From Adenanthera pavonina (Eukaryota; Streptophyta; Magnoliopsida; Fabales; Fabaceae), in contig JAIVEN010000028.1 in the NCBI GenBank assembly GCA_026686845.1, forward strand, positions 4,107,001 to 4,171,000: a stretch of DNA of 64,000 bases. The letters are read 5' to 3'. The notes under the pieces are model-generated. The model made no database searches. It worked only from the letters and a program-made list of their open reading frames with translations, and was not told the DNA's origin. The translations under genes were made by a program, and so were the position numbers. This document shows positions 35,365-47,804 of this stretch, one piece after another (within the stretch, counting starts at the first letter, position 1; each line of letters opens with the position of its first letter).

Positions 35365-36423
35365 TAATTAAGTTTTTAACAAATTTAGTTAATTAATTCT
35401 CTTTCTTGGCCTTTATACAATTAGTCGACTAGAACTTATATTTTAGAACGAAAGAAGTATATTATTATTATTCGTAATCTCTCTCCATTATAATTATTTA
35501 AAAAATAAAAATAAAAATAAAAATAAATATTTAATACTCACATGCTCTCTGAGTTACTTTGACAAAAGTTCATAAGCTTAAGTGCTTACAACTGTACATG
35601 TCCTCTCCATAACGCAAGTTTAAGACATTAGCACGTGGTTAGCAGCTTTAATCAAGTCTGACAACATATTGACCAAAGTTTAATAACTAAATTTACTGAC
35701 CCATACACGGGATATGGGATATGTTAAGACTTGAATATATATATATATATCATATAATATCATTAATATAAAATTAGATGAAAAAATGAAAAAAAATTGT
35801 ATAAAAAAATAAACGAACTATGATTAGTAGTGTTTAACTTTAAAAAGATTTGAAAAGAGTCAAAAAGTGAAATGAACACCGAATCCAAAATGTAGCCAAG
35901 TTCTACTATTTACAAGAAAATGACTACCTATGTGATTATTGAACTAAGAGTACAAGAAAATCAATTTTTAAAATTATTAGTTCTACAAATATTTAATTAT
36001 GAAATTAAATTATAAAAAAATGAAAAATAAATTTTGAAGCATGGGGTGCTATTGAAACTATTTAGTAAAATAATAATAGTTAAGAACTCAAAGTCCTTCG
36101 ATCAAAAACTTTTATAGACAAAATTGGAAACTCTTCCAACTTGACTTCCACGATTTCCGACTTGTATGAAAACTTTTCCAACTAAGTTTCCGCTTTTTAC
36201 ACAAGAATCAATATAATAAAGATGCTTAGTTGAAAATTCTCTCCATTGAACTTTTATGATTTCAGAATTTTCTAACTAAGCTTCTGTCGTCTTTTAAAAG
36301 TCAAGATTCAATTTATCAAAAAATGCTTATTGAAAACCCTCAATTTATGCATAGATTTTTTTTATCAATGAAGGACCGTGGTTCTAAATTGGCATTTTTA
36401 AATTTCAGGATCCTTAAATATTA

Positions 36424-36656
36424 CTTCTTCCAGTTCATATTATAAAACATTTTGTATGACAAGTTTTTGGTCTAAAATTTAGGATATTAAATATTTTTCT
36501 TCCCATTTATTAGCCTATAATGATAATAGAATGTGATATTTAGTAAGGGTAAAATAGGAAATGTAAATATTTTTACATTAATTTTAGGTAAAAAAATAAT
36601 TTTCTTAATATGTGTGTAATTGATATAAAATATTTTATAATATAGATAAGATGAAG
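36424..36656. mobile_element. Stowaway-like MITE, family A copy 2
   Basis: A 233-bp relative of the 35101 copy, sharing TATTATAAAACATTTTGTAT, CCTATAATGATAATAGAAT and a GTAAAAAAATAATTTTCTTA-like segment. The right-hand TA has changed to TG. Confidence 0.6.
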
Positions 36657-38969
36657 TGTTATTCTACTCAAAAAGGCCCCTCATTGTCATTTTTCCCTGA
36701 ACTTAATGTCGAAAACAGTGGTTAAAGGGCAACCTAGTCAGGCAGGATGTGGATTTACGATAATAAGTAGTCAAGACTCAAGGGAGACAAATAGGGCTCT
36801 CCACCTAACCCTAATTTTCTCTCTAGCAAATCTCGACTGTTGGTATTTTTTTCAGGTGAAAATTTGTCTTTATTTTTTAGTAATGCATTCGTGGTTCCAA
36901 GCTTCGCCTGGTTAACCGCACAGAGTTTTTTTTTTTTTATACACTCAGACAGTTTATATTTTGTTAGAGTGAAAACTGCCAAAAAAAACAAAACAGCCCA
37001 AAGAGGATCTATTTCTAGATAGATAGTGGTGGTAGAGAAGCAATCTGGATACCTTTCAGTGAGTTATTAAGTCTCCATTTGTCTGGTGAATTATTTACTG
37101 TTGATTCAATCTAATGACAAAAACAGATGGCGATGACCAAGAAATAAAAAAACAAAACAATGTCATTTGTATAATTAAACAAATATGGACGGCCCATCAG
37201 CAATCCTAGAGAGAGTTTTTTTTTCATTTCTTCTTCTTTTTTTTTTAAAGAGTCGCAACAATATCATTGATGACTCATCAAATAGTGATTATCATGTTAA
37301 ACAACGTATTCAATGGAAGCGAGGTTTGGTGATACATTTCTAATCAAAATTTGGTTAGATTCAAATTCATTATACTTACAAGGAAGGGAGATAGTATCCA
37401 AATGGTAGAGTAGAGTTGTGGTATGCTATTAGGCCTATAGCCAGTTTTTTTTTTTTTTAAAAAAAGAAGCAACAAAATCGTTATAGAAAGTGAATCACAA
37501 ATAGAGATTATCATGTTTAACTTATTATGTTTTTCTTCAAAGACATAACGGGGTCTTTTTACCCCACCATCGACCAGTTTCTTCATAATTTTTTTTTTGG
37601 GGCTTCGTCTTGTTTTGTCGCCAAAAAATTTTTGATAACCGATATGATAACTCAATAAGTTGATCTATAAATTTTTAATTTTAAAGGGCTCATCTTAAAG
37701 ACAAACTGCATTGTTAAATGTATCAATACGTTATATAAAATTTGTAATAAACTGCAACATTAAGAATTAAGTTAGGAACTTAATTCCTTATATTAGTTTT
37801 AGCTTTCCCATTTCTTTATTACGGGTCAATTTGGTTCAGCAGAGAGGAGGAGAAAGAAGAGATTTTAATAAAAAAAAATAAGAGAGGAAGAATTTTAATA
37901 TTTTTTTTATTTGGCTTGAATGAAGGGAAGAAATTTCAATGTTCTTTTATTTGGCCTGGAAGAAGAGAGAAGAGGAAATAATAATAAATTTACTATTATA
38001 TCCTATTAGATTTAAGTTTTTTCTCTTTTTAAATGAAATAATTTTTATTACATAAAATAATTATTTTACAATTGATCCTTCTCTCATTTTAGAAATGTCA
38101 AAGAGTTTTTGCCTCACTTATCACATACAAATCTCATATATTATTTATTTTATATTTTTTTAATATTATTTGATTATTATTTTTTTATAATCTCATCATA
38201 AAGGTAACATCAACTTAAATACTTTATCATAATATTAGAAATAATAAAAAGAAATAAAGACGATTTGGTCATAAAATATTTTTCATAACCTATCAATAAA
38301 AAATATTTTTATAATATTAAAAATAAAATTATTTTTATTATAGTATTAAAATAATAAAAATAAGGTTGGAGATTTGATGCTTGAGGATGCATAGCAATAA
38401 TGGCAATAACCTGAAAAGTGAAAACACATGATTTTTGGAATATCATAAAAATTATATAGAAATCGAAAAATAAATTGGGGATAATTTAGTCATTATAAAA
38501 ATTGGTCCTTTTCTCCTCTTCCAAATTCCTCCACATTTGCAGCGGAGGGATGGATTTTTCCTCCCTCCTTCAGCTCCATAGTTTTGAACCAAATGATTAC
38601 TGTCTTCTTTTTAACTAAATCACGTCCACCAAACAATAAGTTAGAGCAAAGACAAGAAACTTTTTTGTCAATGCCAAGGTCTCGTTTGGCAGCTTTCCTA
38701 AATCATAAATTCATTGCAATAATTGGATTCCTTAAAATTTGGGGAAAGCTCACTTATCTCAAATTTGACCTTAACATCTCTTCCTCCTTAGTTGCTAATG
38801 CTTTTCCATTTTGATTTGTCGGGTTATAAGGATTATGAGGTTTTGATAGTTAATTTTTTATTTATAAATTTAAAAGAGCAAATAATACAAATCGTAATGA
38901 TGTATGTAACGTGCTTTACTCCTTTTCTTTCACCCTCCTTACACTTTTCCCGCGAACACAATATAATAA
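36657..38969. other. Intergenic DNA with a possible eroded TIR element
   Basis: No gene supported. Short ORFs at 36706-36915, 37344-37655 and 38584-38814 lack motifs. At about 37830-38605, GGTCAATTTGGTTCA and, reversed, ATCATTTGGTTCAAAA look like eroded inverted ends of an 0.8-kb non-autonomous element with AT-rich filling. Confidence 0.4.
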
Positions 38970-40631
38970 TCCCTTGTTTGGATAAAAAAGAAAAATAAGA
39001 GAAAGAGAAAAGTGAGGAGAGATATAAGAGAAAATATATTTTTCTTATTTGGATAACACGAAAAAATAGGAAAGAAAAAAAAGTGAGGGGAAAAAAAAAC
39101 ATATAGGCCCATATTTTTTTTGTCCCAAATTTTCTCTCCAAAAGTAAAGAGACTTTGGAGAAAAAACTTATTTCCCAAAATTACCTTCATAGAATGCTTT
39201 GTATATATTAATGTTGTCTACTATTATAAGTAACAACCTTTTACTATCGGTGCCTACTAGCCACCACCCTCCACCTTCCACTTACAGCTAACGCCATCAT
39301 CAATCACCAATCACCAACTACTACCACTATTGGTCATTGGCCATCGCTATCGCTAGTTGTCACCAGTCACTGACAACCACCACTACTAGTCATTGGCCAT
39401 CACTGCCGCCGATTGTCGACCAAAGGCAATTAAGGCCCATTTGGTTTTTAGGTAATTAAAAATGAGTTTTAGTAGAATTGATTTTGTAACATAGTTATAA
39501 TAAAAATTGGTTTTTGATTAACATGTTTATGTTTGGATAATTTATTTGAAAATTGATTTTGACAAAACTCATAATTTTCTTTTAAATTGAGCTTAAACTC
39601 TATCCCATGATTAATTTAATTTGCTTGGACTAAAATTTAATTTATATTTATTTAATTGAGAATATAATATATCTGATATAACATTTTCTTACAGGTCATA
39701 ATCTATAAAAATTAAAATTTTGAATGGATATTTTTGTTAATAAATAAGAGAAATTTTATGGAAATTTTATTTTCTTAATTTTTTTTATTTTTTCTTATTT
39801 TTATTGATCTATTTTTATTTGACTTTAAAATAAATGCAGGCAAAAATGAAGAAGCAAACGGAAAAGCAACAAATGAATTACTTCTCCCTGAACTCTGTTT
39901 TGACCAAAATTCACGATGGCAACGTGGTCCATTTTAACACTCAAACATCAACAAAAAATGGGAGAATTAGTTTTGAGCTGGAACGAAGTTTGAAAAGTGA
40001 TACCAAACAGAGCCTTAATCACTGATTATCGGCCATCACCACCATCATTCATAAGCTATCACCACCTTCAATCACCGGTCGCTTGTCACCAACCATGACC
40101 ATCAATCGCTATTATTAGTCACTGATTGTTGGATGCTACCTCTGGTCACCAGCCATTGCCACCAGTCATCGATTGTCGGACGCCACCATGTCTAGTTACC
40201 AGCTGCTATTGTTGGTCACTGGTCGCTACCACCACCACTAGTAATCAACCAATGATAATCACCGAGCACCAACCGCCGCCACCACCAGTCACCACCAGAC
40301 ACTATCACTGCCAATCACTAGTTGCTATCACTATCGCCATCAATTATTAGTTAGCGATCGCCACCACCACCAGCCACCACCTTATTGAATAAAATAAGTT
40401 GTATGGAAATATCATTTATATAAGTTATTATTATTTATATAATATATTAGTTATATTAATAATAGGGATATTATAGTCGTTATAAAATAAATGAGTTTTC
40501 TCTCTTCTCTATTTTCTCTCCTTATCCAAATATTAGGGGGAAAAATATTTTATCTCCACTTTTCTGTCTCTGCATTTTCTCTCCCCTCTATTTTCTTTTC
40601 TCCCATGTTCTCCTCTCATCCAAACAAAGCA
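38970..40631. mobile_element. Long-TIR non-autonomous DNA transposon (Harbinger-like), 1.66 kb
   Basis: The left end TCCCTTGTTTGGATAAA and right end, reversed, TGCTTTGTTTGGATGAG begin long, A/G-rich imperfect inverted repeats (about 38970-39160 and 40490-40631), flanked by TAA (38967-38969 and 40632-40634). The inner arms are CCACCATCAC-type low-complexity DNA (39240-39420 and 40020-40385). Another element (39434-40014) is nested between them. No transposase was found. Confidence 0.5.
39434..40014. mobile_element. Nested TIR element between TTAA sites
   Basis: A 581-bp insert with ends GGCCCATTTGGT and, reversed, GGCTCTGTTTGGTAT. TTAA lies on both sides (39430-39433 and 40015-40018). It splits the CCACCA-rich core of the surrounding element. 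The ends resemble Harbinger TIRs, while TTAA would suit piggyBac; the class is unsettled. The 63-aa ORF at 39834-40025 runs over its right edge and is unlikely to be real. Confidence 0.5.
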
Positions 40632-42138
40632 TAAAAGATTTTAGAAGATCCAAACTCTAGATTGCCTTTTAAGGACCATTAATTTAGAGAGACAAATGAT
40701 TTTTTTAAGAAAAAAAAATTCAGTTCGGTTCTCTAAAATATAATCTTATAAAACTATTTGATATAATTGGTATATAATTGAATTGTTTAAGTATAATGTC
40801 TAGAATTTTATGTCTAGCTGTGTATATACAAAAGGCTTTATTAGGAGAAATAGAACACATTTTGGTGAACTTTATACCTCAAAAAGATATTGATTTTCAG
40901 TTGTTAGTTGGGAGATGTAACTTATCAATCCTCATATTAGTTTTGTTAGCTTTTTGAGCTAGAAGTTCATTCATCAGAGTTTTATAACCAAATAATTATA
41001 ACATTTTACTCTCAATAAATAATATGTTTAATCCATTCGATCTATCTTGTAACACAATTGATCTCATGTAAAATTTAACAAAATTTTAGACTTGAAAGCT
41101 TTTTTCAACAATAATAATAACCATAATTGGCATTGTCAATAATATGTTATTAACAATGCATGCATGTGGATAAAAAATAATTTTTTTATATAGTTTAGTA
41201 TTTCTATTGGAGTAATAATTTTTACAGTTTACATTTTTCTCACTATAATTTGGGAAATAACTCAAGAATATCAATATCAAAATATTTATTGAAACTTAAA
41301 AACTTTTCTCGATTAATACAATATGTTTTCAATTCATCATCATCATCTGAAGTTCTAAATTTATTAAATTAAAATAAAATATTTCATATTTTAAAAGTTG
41401 TTCAAATCAGTAGAATAAATAGATTGATATATGTATGGAAAATATTTAATAGAAAAAAATAGATTGATTTAATATGTATAATATATATATATATATATTC
41501 AATACAAACTCTACCTACACTCATGCCAATTACTATCATTTACGCAACTATAACTTTCACAAATGGAATATTTGGACTAAAATATATATAAGAATCTTTT
41601 AAAAAAGGATTTTTTTGGCCTAAAACAATTGCTTAAATGGCCTTATTAATGTTGCCACGGCCGATGAAGAAAAGATAAGAAAGACGAGAATGTCAGAAAA
41701 CCGATTTTTCTGGTGAATCTTTTGCATCGCCATAAAAGATATGAAAGCCGCGTGGTGGTTAGGACAATGGGTAATTTGAAAACCAACTTAAAAGCTTCTC
41801 TCTAAGCCATGAAAACTATAAAATACTATGAATATATTTGATAGTGATTTCTGTTTTATTATTTTCAAAATAATTTTGTAAAATTGATTTCAAGAATAAG
41901 TTTTGAAAATACGAAAATAAAAAAATCTATTTGAATAATTATTCTCAAAATCATAACTAGTAAGTGATAGATGAATTATTCAAAATTTATAATTTTACCA
42001 TTAATAAGGTCGGTGTTTTTCACATTTTCTTGTGTTTTCCAGAACAATTTTTAAAAAACATATTTGCCAAATAAGTTTTTTTATTTTTTTATTTTCGAAA
42101 ATAGAAAAACTGTTTTTAAAAACTCTGTCAAACATCCC
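40632..42138. other. AT-rich intergenic DNA
   Basis: Nothing beyond AT-rich sequence and an AT microsatellite (about 41478-41500). No gene supported. Confidence 0.55.
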
Positions 42139-42389
42139 TTAAGACATTTTGTATGACAAATTTTTTATCTAAAATATAGGATATTAGATATTTTTCTTCT
42201 CATTTTACCCATGTCTTGAATATTTCATCTTTCCTCATTTATAGCCTAACAATAATAATAGAATAAGGTATTTAATATGAGTAAAATAGGAAATATAGAT
42301 GTTTTTTGCATTAATTTTAGTTAAAAAAATAATTTTTTTAATATACGTATAATTGATACAAAATATCTTATAATATGAACTGGTGGGAG
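42139..42389. mobile_element. Stowaway-like MITE, family A copy 3 (left end missing)
   Basis: The right end, reversed, CTCCCACCAGTTCATATTAT after TA (42390-42391) matches family A. The interior shares AGACATTTTGTATGAC and ATTTTTCTTCTCATTTTACC with the copies at 35101 and 36424. The left terminus is not visible. Confidence 0.6.
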
Positions 42390-42391
42390 TA

Positions 42392-45036
42392 TATGTTAAT
42401 GGAGGCAAGAATAGAGTCAGGATTTAGATATGAGAGGACCGAGATAAAAAGAATATATGTTAATTGAAAAAAAATTACACATAAAATATGAAATAAATTA
42501 TAATATATAATTACTATGATATAAGAGAGTGAAGTTGGTATTTAATAAAGTGAAAGAGAGCGTGTATTAACTCTTAACTTTTTTATATACTTGCAAGATA
42601 AAATATGAATTTTGGAGGGGAGAAATATACATATAATCTCTCCATAATGTAAAAATTCTGTACGAAAATATGGGTAATATAAAGCCAAAATGGAAAAACT
42701 AGGGGGGACAATGACTCCCCCCATGTCCCCCTTCTTTCCATCTTTGAATGGAGGCAGTTGATGGAAAATCAATTTCATATTCTACCATGGCATGCGTTTA
42801 AATTCCTTTGCCAACATAAGAATCATGTTACTCAATGATATATATTTATGTCTGTAAATGCTCTGTGAACTATAAAATTTATTTTTATTTTGAAAAGTTT
42901 TACAGATTTAACTTATAAAAAATTTTTAATAAAAAACTTATATATATTGCATAAATGCACTTGGAATCACATTAATTGGCAAATCTTAAGTAGTAAAATC
43001 CATTAAGAAGAAAGCCAAGTCACAACTTTTAATGGCAAAAAGATGATTTTGTTTATTGCCTATATAGTACAAAGCTTCATTTGCCAATTAACAGTCCAAA
43101 ATTTTGATGAGAGTTGAACAACAGGTATATCTGTCTAGCTTCTCTTACAATTGGTAGGAAGGTTTTTGAAAAATTGATTTTTCGTCGAAGTCGGAAATTT
43201 TAACGATGGTGTATGTCCCTCCGAAACAAGAGTTGAAGAACTGATTGCCACACAAAATTACGACGACTTCAAATTTTAATATTTTGCGTTTGAACACGTG
43301 ACAGTCTTTTGCGCCACCTACAGCAATAACTGTCGTTTACTTCCATTGAAAACGACAATTATACATTATTATTAATTAATCAAAATTTTCAATTTGGATC
43401 TCGTATAACTATATAGTGCATGTGAAGAGTTAAAAAGAAAATAGAAGATGAATGTAATGAGAAAATATAGATCTCACATACCACATTTGTTTGTATTAGT
43501 CCTTGACAACTATTCAATTCAATTAATCTAGATTTGAATATTGTTAATTCTTAAATAGAGGTAATTTTTCTAGCATGACCTTTTTTTTTTTGAAAAAAAT
43601 TATATGTAGTGCTTGCATTTGAAACCTTTCTTAAAGGATATTAAGTCATTTTAATGCAATGTATCTGTCACCCCCTCCAATCTAATTTATAAGACATTTT
43701 CTAAAAGTTTTTATAATCCTTAATATAAGAATCTTCATAAAATGTTTGAAATAGTTATACTATATTTTTTTCAAATATGCACTTCATTAATTAAGATAGA
43801 TAGAGAGAAAAAAAGTAACTTTAATAACTTTAATTAAAGTTAATTTTGCAATGTTGTGATAAGCTTTTTTTTTTAAAAAAGGAAATCAACTAATTTTAAT
43901 ATTTTTTTAATATGGGTAATTCAGATAAAATTATCTTATATAAGTAATACAAGGGATTCAATTTATAAAATCTTATTACGGGGCAAAATCTTGTGAATTG
44001 GAATAAGATGGATCCGATGTAATTAATTAATTTGAGGGGAAATGAAACAAAAGATTGGAAAGTAGATGGATAAATTACACGCGAAGGAAAAGTGATATGG
44101 CTTTTGATTGATGGAGGAGACATGGCTGAATGTCTGGAGTGTAAATTATGTTTGCGTTGCGAAAAGGGTTAGGTGATCAGCAGCGTGACTACCCACCGTC
44201 CGGCACCGGTGGGGTACTCAATTCGTTAATGGGCTGGCCTTCGATTTTCCAACGCTGTGGATTTGAATTTTATCCCCATTGAAAAAGCTGCTTCCTCCCA
44301 TACTAAATAAATTAAGTTGTTTGATCCTAATTTTAGATATAGACACTCTATAATATATATAAGATAATATTTATTATATATTTTTAAAAAATATTTTATG
44401 TAATATATTCTAAAAATTAAAATAAGAAGATTAAATAAGAATAATTTTTAAAAAAATATTATAATTTTTTAAAAAAATTAAAATAATTAATTAATATTAA
44501 TCCATATTCTTATATTAAAGACCGAGGTAATAAAATTGATAAATTATATTATATATTACTTTATATTATAAATAAAAAAAATATTATATTATATTATAAT
44601 ATGAGGCTAAGGAAATAATAGATAATGCATCTATATTATTGAGTGCAAAAACTTGATCCCACCACTGTATCACATGCACAATAATGCACACCAAAATAAA
44701 CATGCACAACGACACAGAGTTTACCTTTATTTTATTAAAATTAATGCCATAAGAATATATATATATATATAAGAGGAGTAAATAAATGATGTGTTTATGA
44801 AAATATTTAAAAGTATAGCATAATTTTTTACTTTAAATAATATTTTTATAATTTTAGTAAAATTAAACAAAAACTCGTATGTCTTTTTTTTTTTTTTGTG
44901 CCATGATGTATATAAAGATGTGAATCATATTTGAAAAAAAATTAATTGTATCAAGTGGACAAAAGTCTAGCAAAGTAGACTGCACATAAGTGTCAGTAAC
45001 TTCTTTTTCTTTTCAGCCACAGAAAGTACATATAGC
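42392..45036. other. AT-rich intergenic DNA with MITE ends
   Basis: No gene supported. MITE-type ends appear near 43675 and at 44293-44528 (right end, reversed, ACCTCGGTCTTTAATATAAG), but complete elements could not be delimited. A GC-richer spot at 44160-44275 has no ORF. Confidence 0.45.
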
Positions 45037-47025
45037 TTTTTCGGCCTCCAAGTACATATAATTTCTTTTTTAAGAAAATATCAAAGAATCAATGCGGCCA
45101 AGAGCTCATGGGATATGACGCTCAGAAGACGTACGTAACAAAAATACCATTTGCGGTGACATTCCAATAATGTGAAGCTTCGGAGGTGGCGTGTCCGTTA
45201 TTTATTTCTGGTGGGATGGCGATGGGTGGACCTAAATATGTGGTAATGGTGGTTGCATTGGATGGATTGGAAGAGGCTTATTCATCTTAAGCAATGTGAT
45301 AATGACGTGGGTTCGTACTTTGTTAATTAAAAAATCACATGTAAAAAGCTAACCCTGTTTGAGTATAATACTCAAATCTAATCTACTATTAATAGATATC
45401 ATATATATATATATATATACATATTAAATGTACACACGACGACAACTAATATATATTGTTTTTATTTTAATATATAAGATATTTTTAATTATCGCATATA
45501 AATTAAGGGTTATAGTTAAGTATTGAAAAAAATTTATTTTTTATTAAGTTACCATCATTTAATATTGTTTAATATAATTATCTCATGAATTAAAGTTGGC
45601 CCATGAATATATTTTTTTGCCTTAACTTTTCAGTAACAATATATGATGCGTACAAAATTCATCGAAAGATTTAATCAGGTAATGTTGGGCTGGTAAAATT
45701 ATATATACTTTTCATAAAAATTTGTATACTTATTATATGAGGCTTTATAGAAAAATATTTGGACCATTATACAAAAATAATTACAAATAAACAGTACCCA
45801 TTGATAATTCAATTAATCCGAGTTAGAAATTCAGTTTGTCGAAGTTTGAAAATTTTTAAAATTGATCTTGATTAAAAATTATTTTTACATGGGGTTCTAA
45901 AATATTTTTCTCCCTTTCTTTAACTTTTTCGGCCACCAAGTACATATAATTTCTTTTTAAAAAACATTAACAAAGAATCAATACAGCCAAGAGCTCATAT
46001 GATATGAGGCTCAGAAGACGTGAGTAACAAAAACTCCATTTGCTGTGAGATTCCAATAATGTGAAGCTACGGAGGCAGCGTGTCTGTTATTTTATTTCCG
46101 GTGGGATGGCAATGGGTGGGACCTAAATATGTGGTAATGGTTGTTGGATTGGATGGATTGGAAGAGGCTTATTCATCTTAAGCAATGTGATAATCACATG
46201 GGTTCGTACTTTATAAAAAGCTAACCCTATTTGAGTATAATAACACTCAAATTTAATCTAATAATAATACATATCGTGTGTGTGTGTATATATATATATA
46301 TGCATTAAATGCACACATGACAACTGATATACACTATGTAGCACTGATACAAATACGTATATCGAATACGATGCATTATAATGTGAAGGATATAACAATT
46401 TTTAAAATTTTAGAATACGAGTGCGATAGATATTTATACATATATAATATTATTTATATAATTATTTTTATCTATAATTAAATTTACCTATTAAGATAAA
46501 AATGAGTATTAAATTTTCTAAAAAGTATAGTATAAATGTTAAAATAAACCATAAAATATTTATAACAATTTCAAATAGCCCTATTTTAATATAAAAATTT
46601 GAAGTGAAATAGATGGATACAAAATGGTACGGATGGATACTTATACATAAGTATGGTATGAGTATCATATCATATCATATCGTGTATCGGATACGGATGT
46701 GTCTACTTTTTTGAAATATCGATATTTTATAAGATATATATTATCTTTATTTTAGTATATAAGGTACTTTTAACTATCGCATATAAATCAAATGTGATAG
46801 TTAAATACCAAAAAAGATTTCATCTTTTATTAAATTATTCTCATTTAATATTATTTAGTATAATTGTCTCATGAATTGAAGTTGACCCATCAATATATAT
46901 TTTTGCCTTAACTTTTCAGTAACAATATATCATGTGTACAAAATTTATTGAAAGATTTAATCAGGTAATGTTGGGCTGGTAAAATTATATGTACTTTTCA
47001 TAAAAATTTGTATACTTATTAAATA
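45037..47025. repeat. Diverged tandem duplication with a 0.4-kb insert in copy 2
   Basis: Copy 1 (about 45037-45738) and copy 2 (about 45925-47025) align in order: the CCAAGTACATATAATTTC start, CCAATAATGTGAAGCT, GGATGGATTGGAAGAGGCTT, and the AATGTTGGGCTGGTAAAATT end. The offset is 888 bp at the left and 1286 bp at the right. Copy 2 has about 400 extra bases (46336-46735) rich in ATACG, GATAC and TATCG steps. No ORF is conserved between the copies. Confidence 0.8.
46336..46735. mobile_element. Insert in duplication copy 2, possible small mobile element
   Basis: The segment is absent from copy 1. It begins near GTAGCACTGATACAAATACG and ends near CGGATACGGATGTGTC, with several GTATC/GATAC words near both ends, suggesting an imperfect inverted structure. 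No exact target duplication was identified. Confidence 0.4.
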
Positions 47026-47089
47026 ATTTCATAATTAAAATATAAACAATGAAATTAAAACTTTTGCCAAACTTAAATATAAGGGAAAT

Positions 47090-47800
47090 CTCTCTGGCCA
47101 AGAAAAAGAAAATATAAGGAATTCAGTTAAGTTCTTACATCACTAAAGAGAAAGTAGTTTCTCGTAAGAATTTGAAAAGCCTGTTAGAAAAGATCCACTG
47201 AATCTACCAAAAACATGCACATTAGATTAGAGACATAACTGAGGACGGTACCATCCAAGACATGAAATCACAGAAGAAGCACATGCAACATTCTTGCATT
47301 ATTTCTTTCTTTCCCCTCTGAACAGCCAAAAAGATGTGGGGGATATGCGTTTTATGGTTGCTGGTAGAAGTAGAACTCTACCATCTATAATGACAGAAAG
47401 AACACTATGAAGACCATCATTGATGCAGTTCATATGTTCCAATAGTTTCTTGTTCTTACCTCTTGAAACTGGGGGAGAGATGCCATGATAATTTTGAAGG
47501 TCTTACAAGAAATGTTGCTTTAGATCAAATTGTTATTGAAGATCAAGGCAACATGAAACAATAAATAAAAGAATCTCTTTTCTTTTTGTGAACATCAAAG
47601 GTATCCCTCAACCGACAGTCAAAGACTAATATTTTCCAAGTGCAAAGATCATTAAAGTGGATATTACCTCTCCCAAACAACATCTTTTCCATACACAATA
47701 CTAGGTATCAAACTCAGGACAATATGCTTGAGGAATGCAGCCATCTGTCAAGATCAACAAAGACAAATTGACAAGAAAGATAGCAGTTAGACTAGAGAAA
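47090..47800. other. Less AT-rich DNA, no supported gene
   Basis: Base composition shifts here. Minus-strand donor-like sites (GAGAG|GTAATA near 47669 and AAGAG|GTAAGA near 47461) suggest an eroded gene, but no reading frame was recognised. Confidence 0.35.
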
Positions 47801-47804
47801 AGGT

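Noticed and set aside
40126..40350. 74-aa ORF rich in Pro, Thr and His
   Set aside because: It is translated CCACCA-type low-complexity DNA inside a transposon arm.
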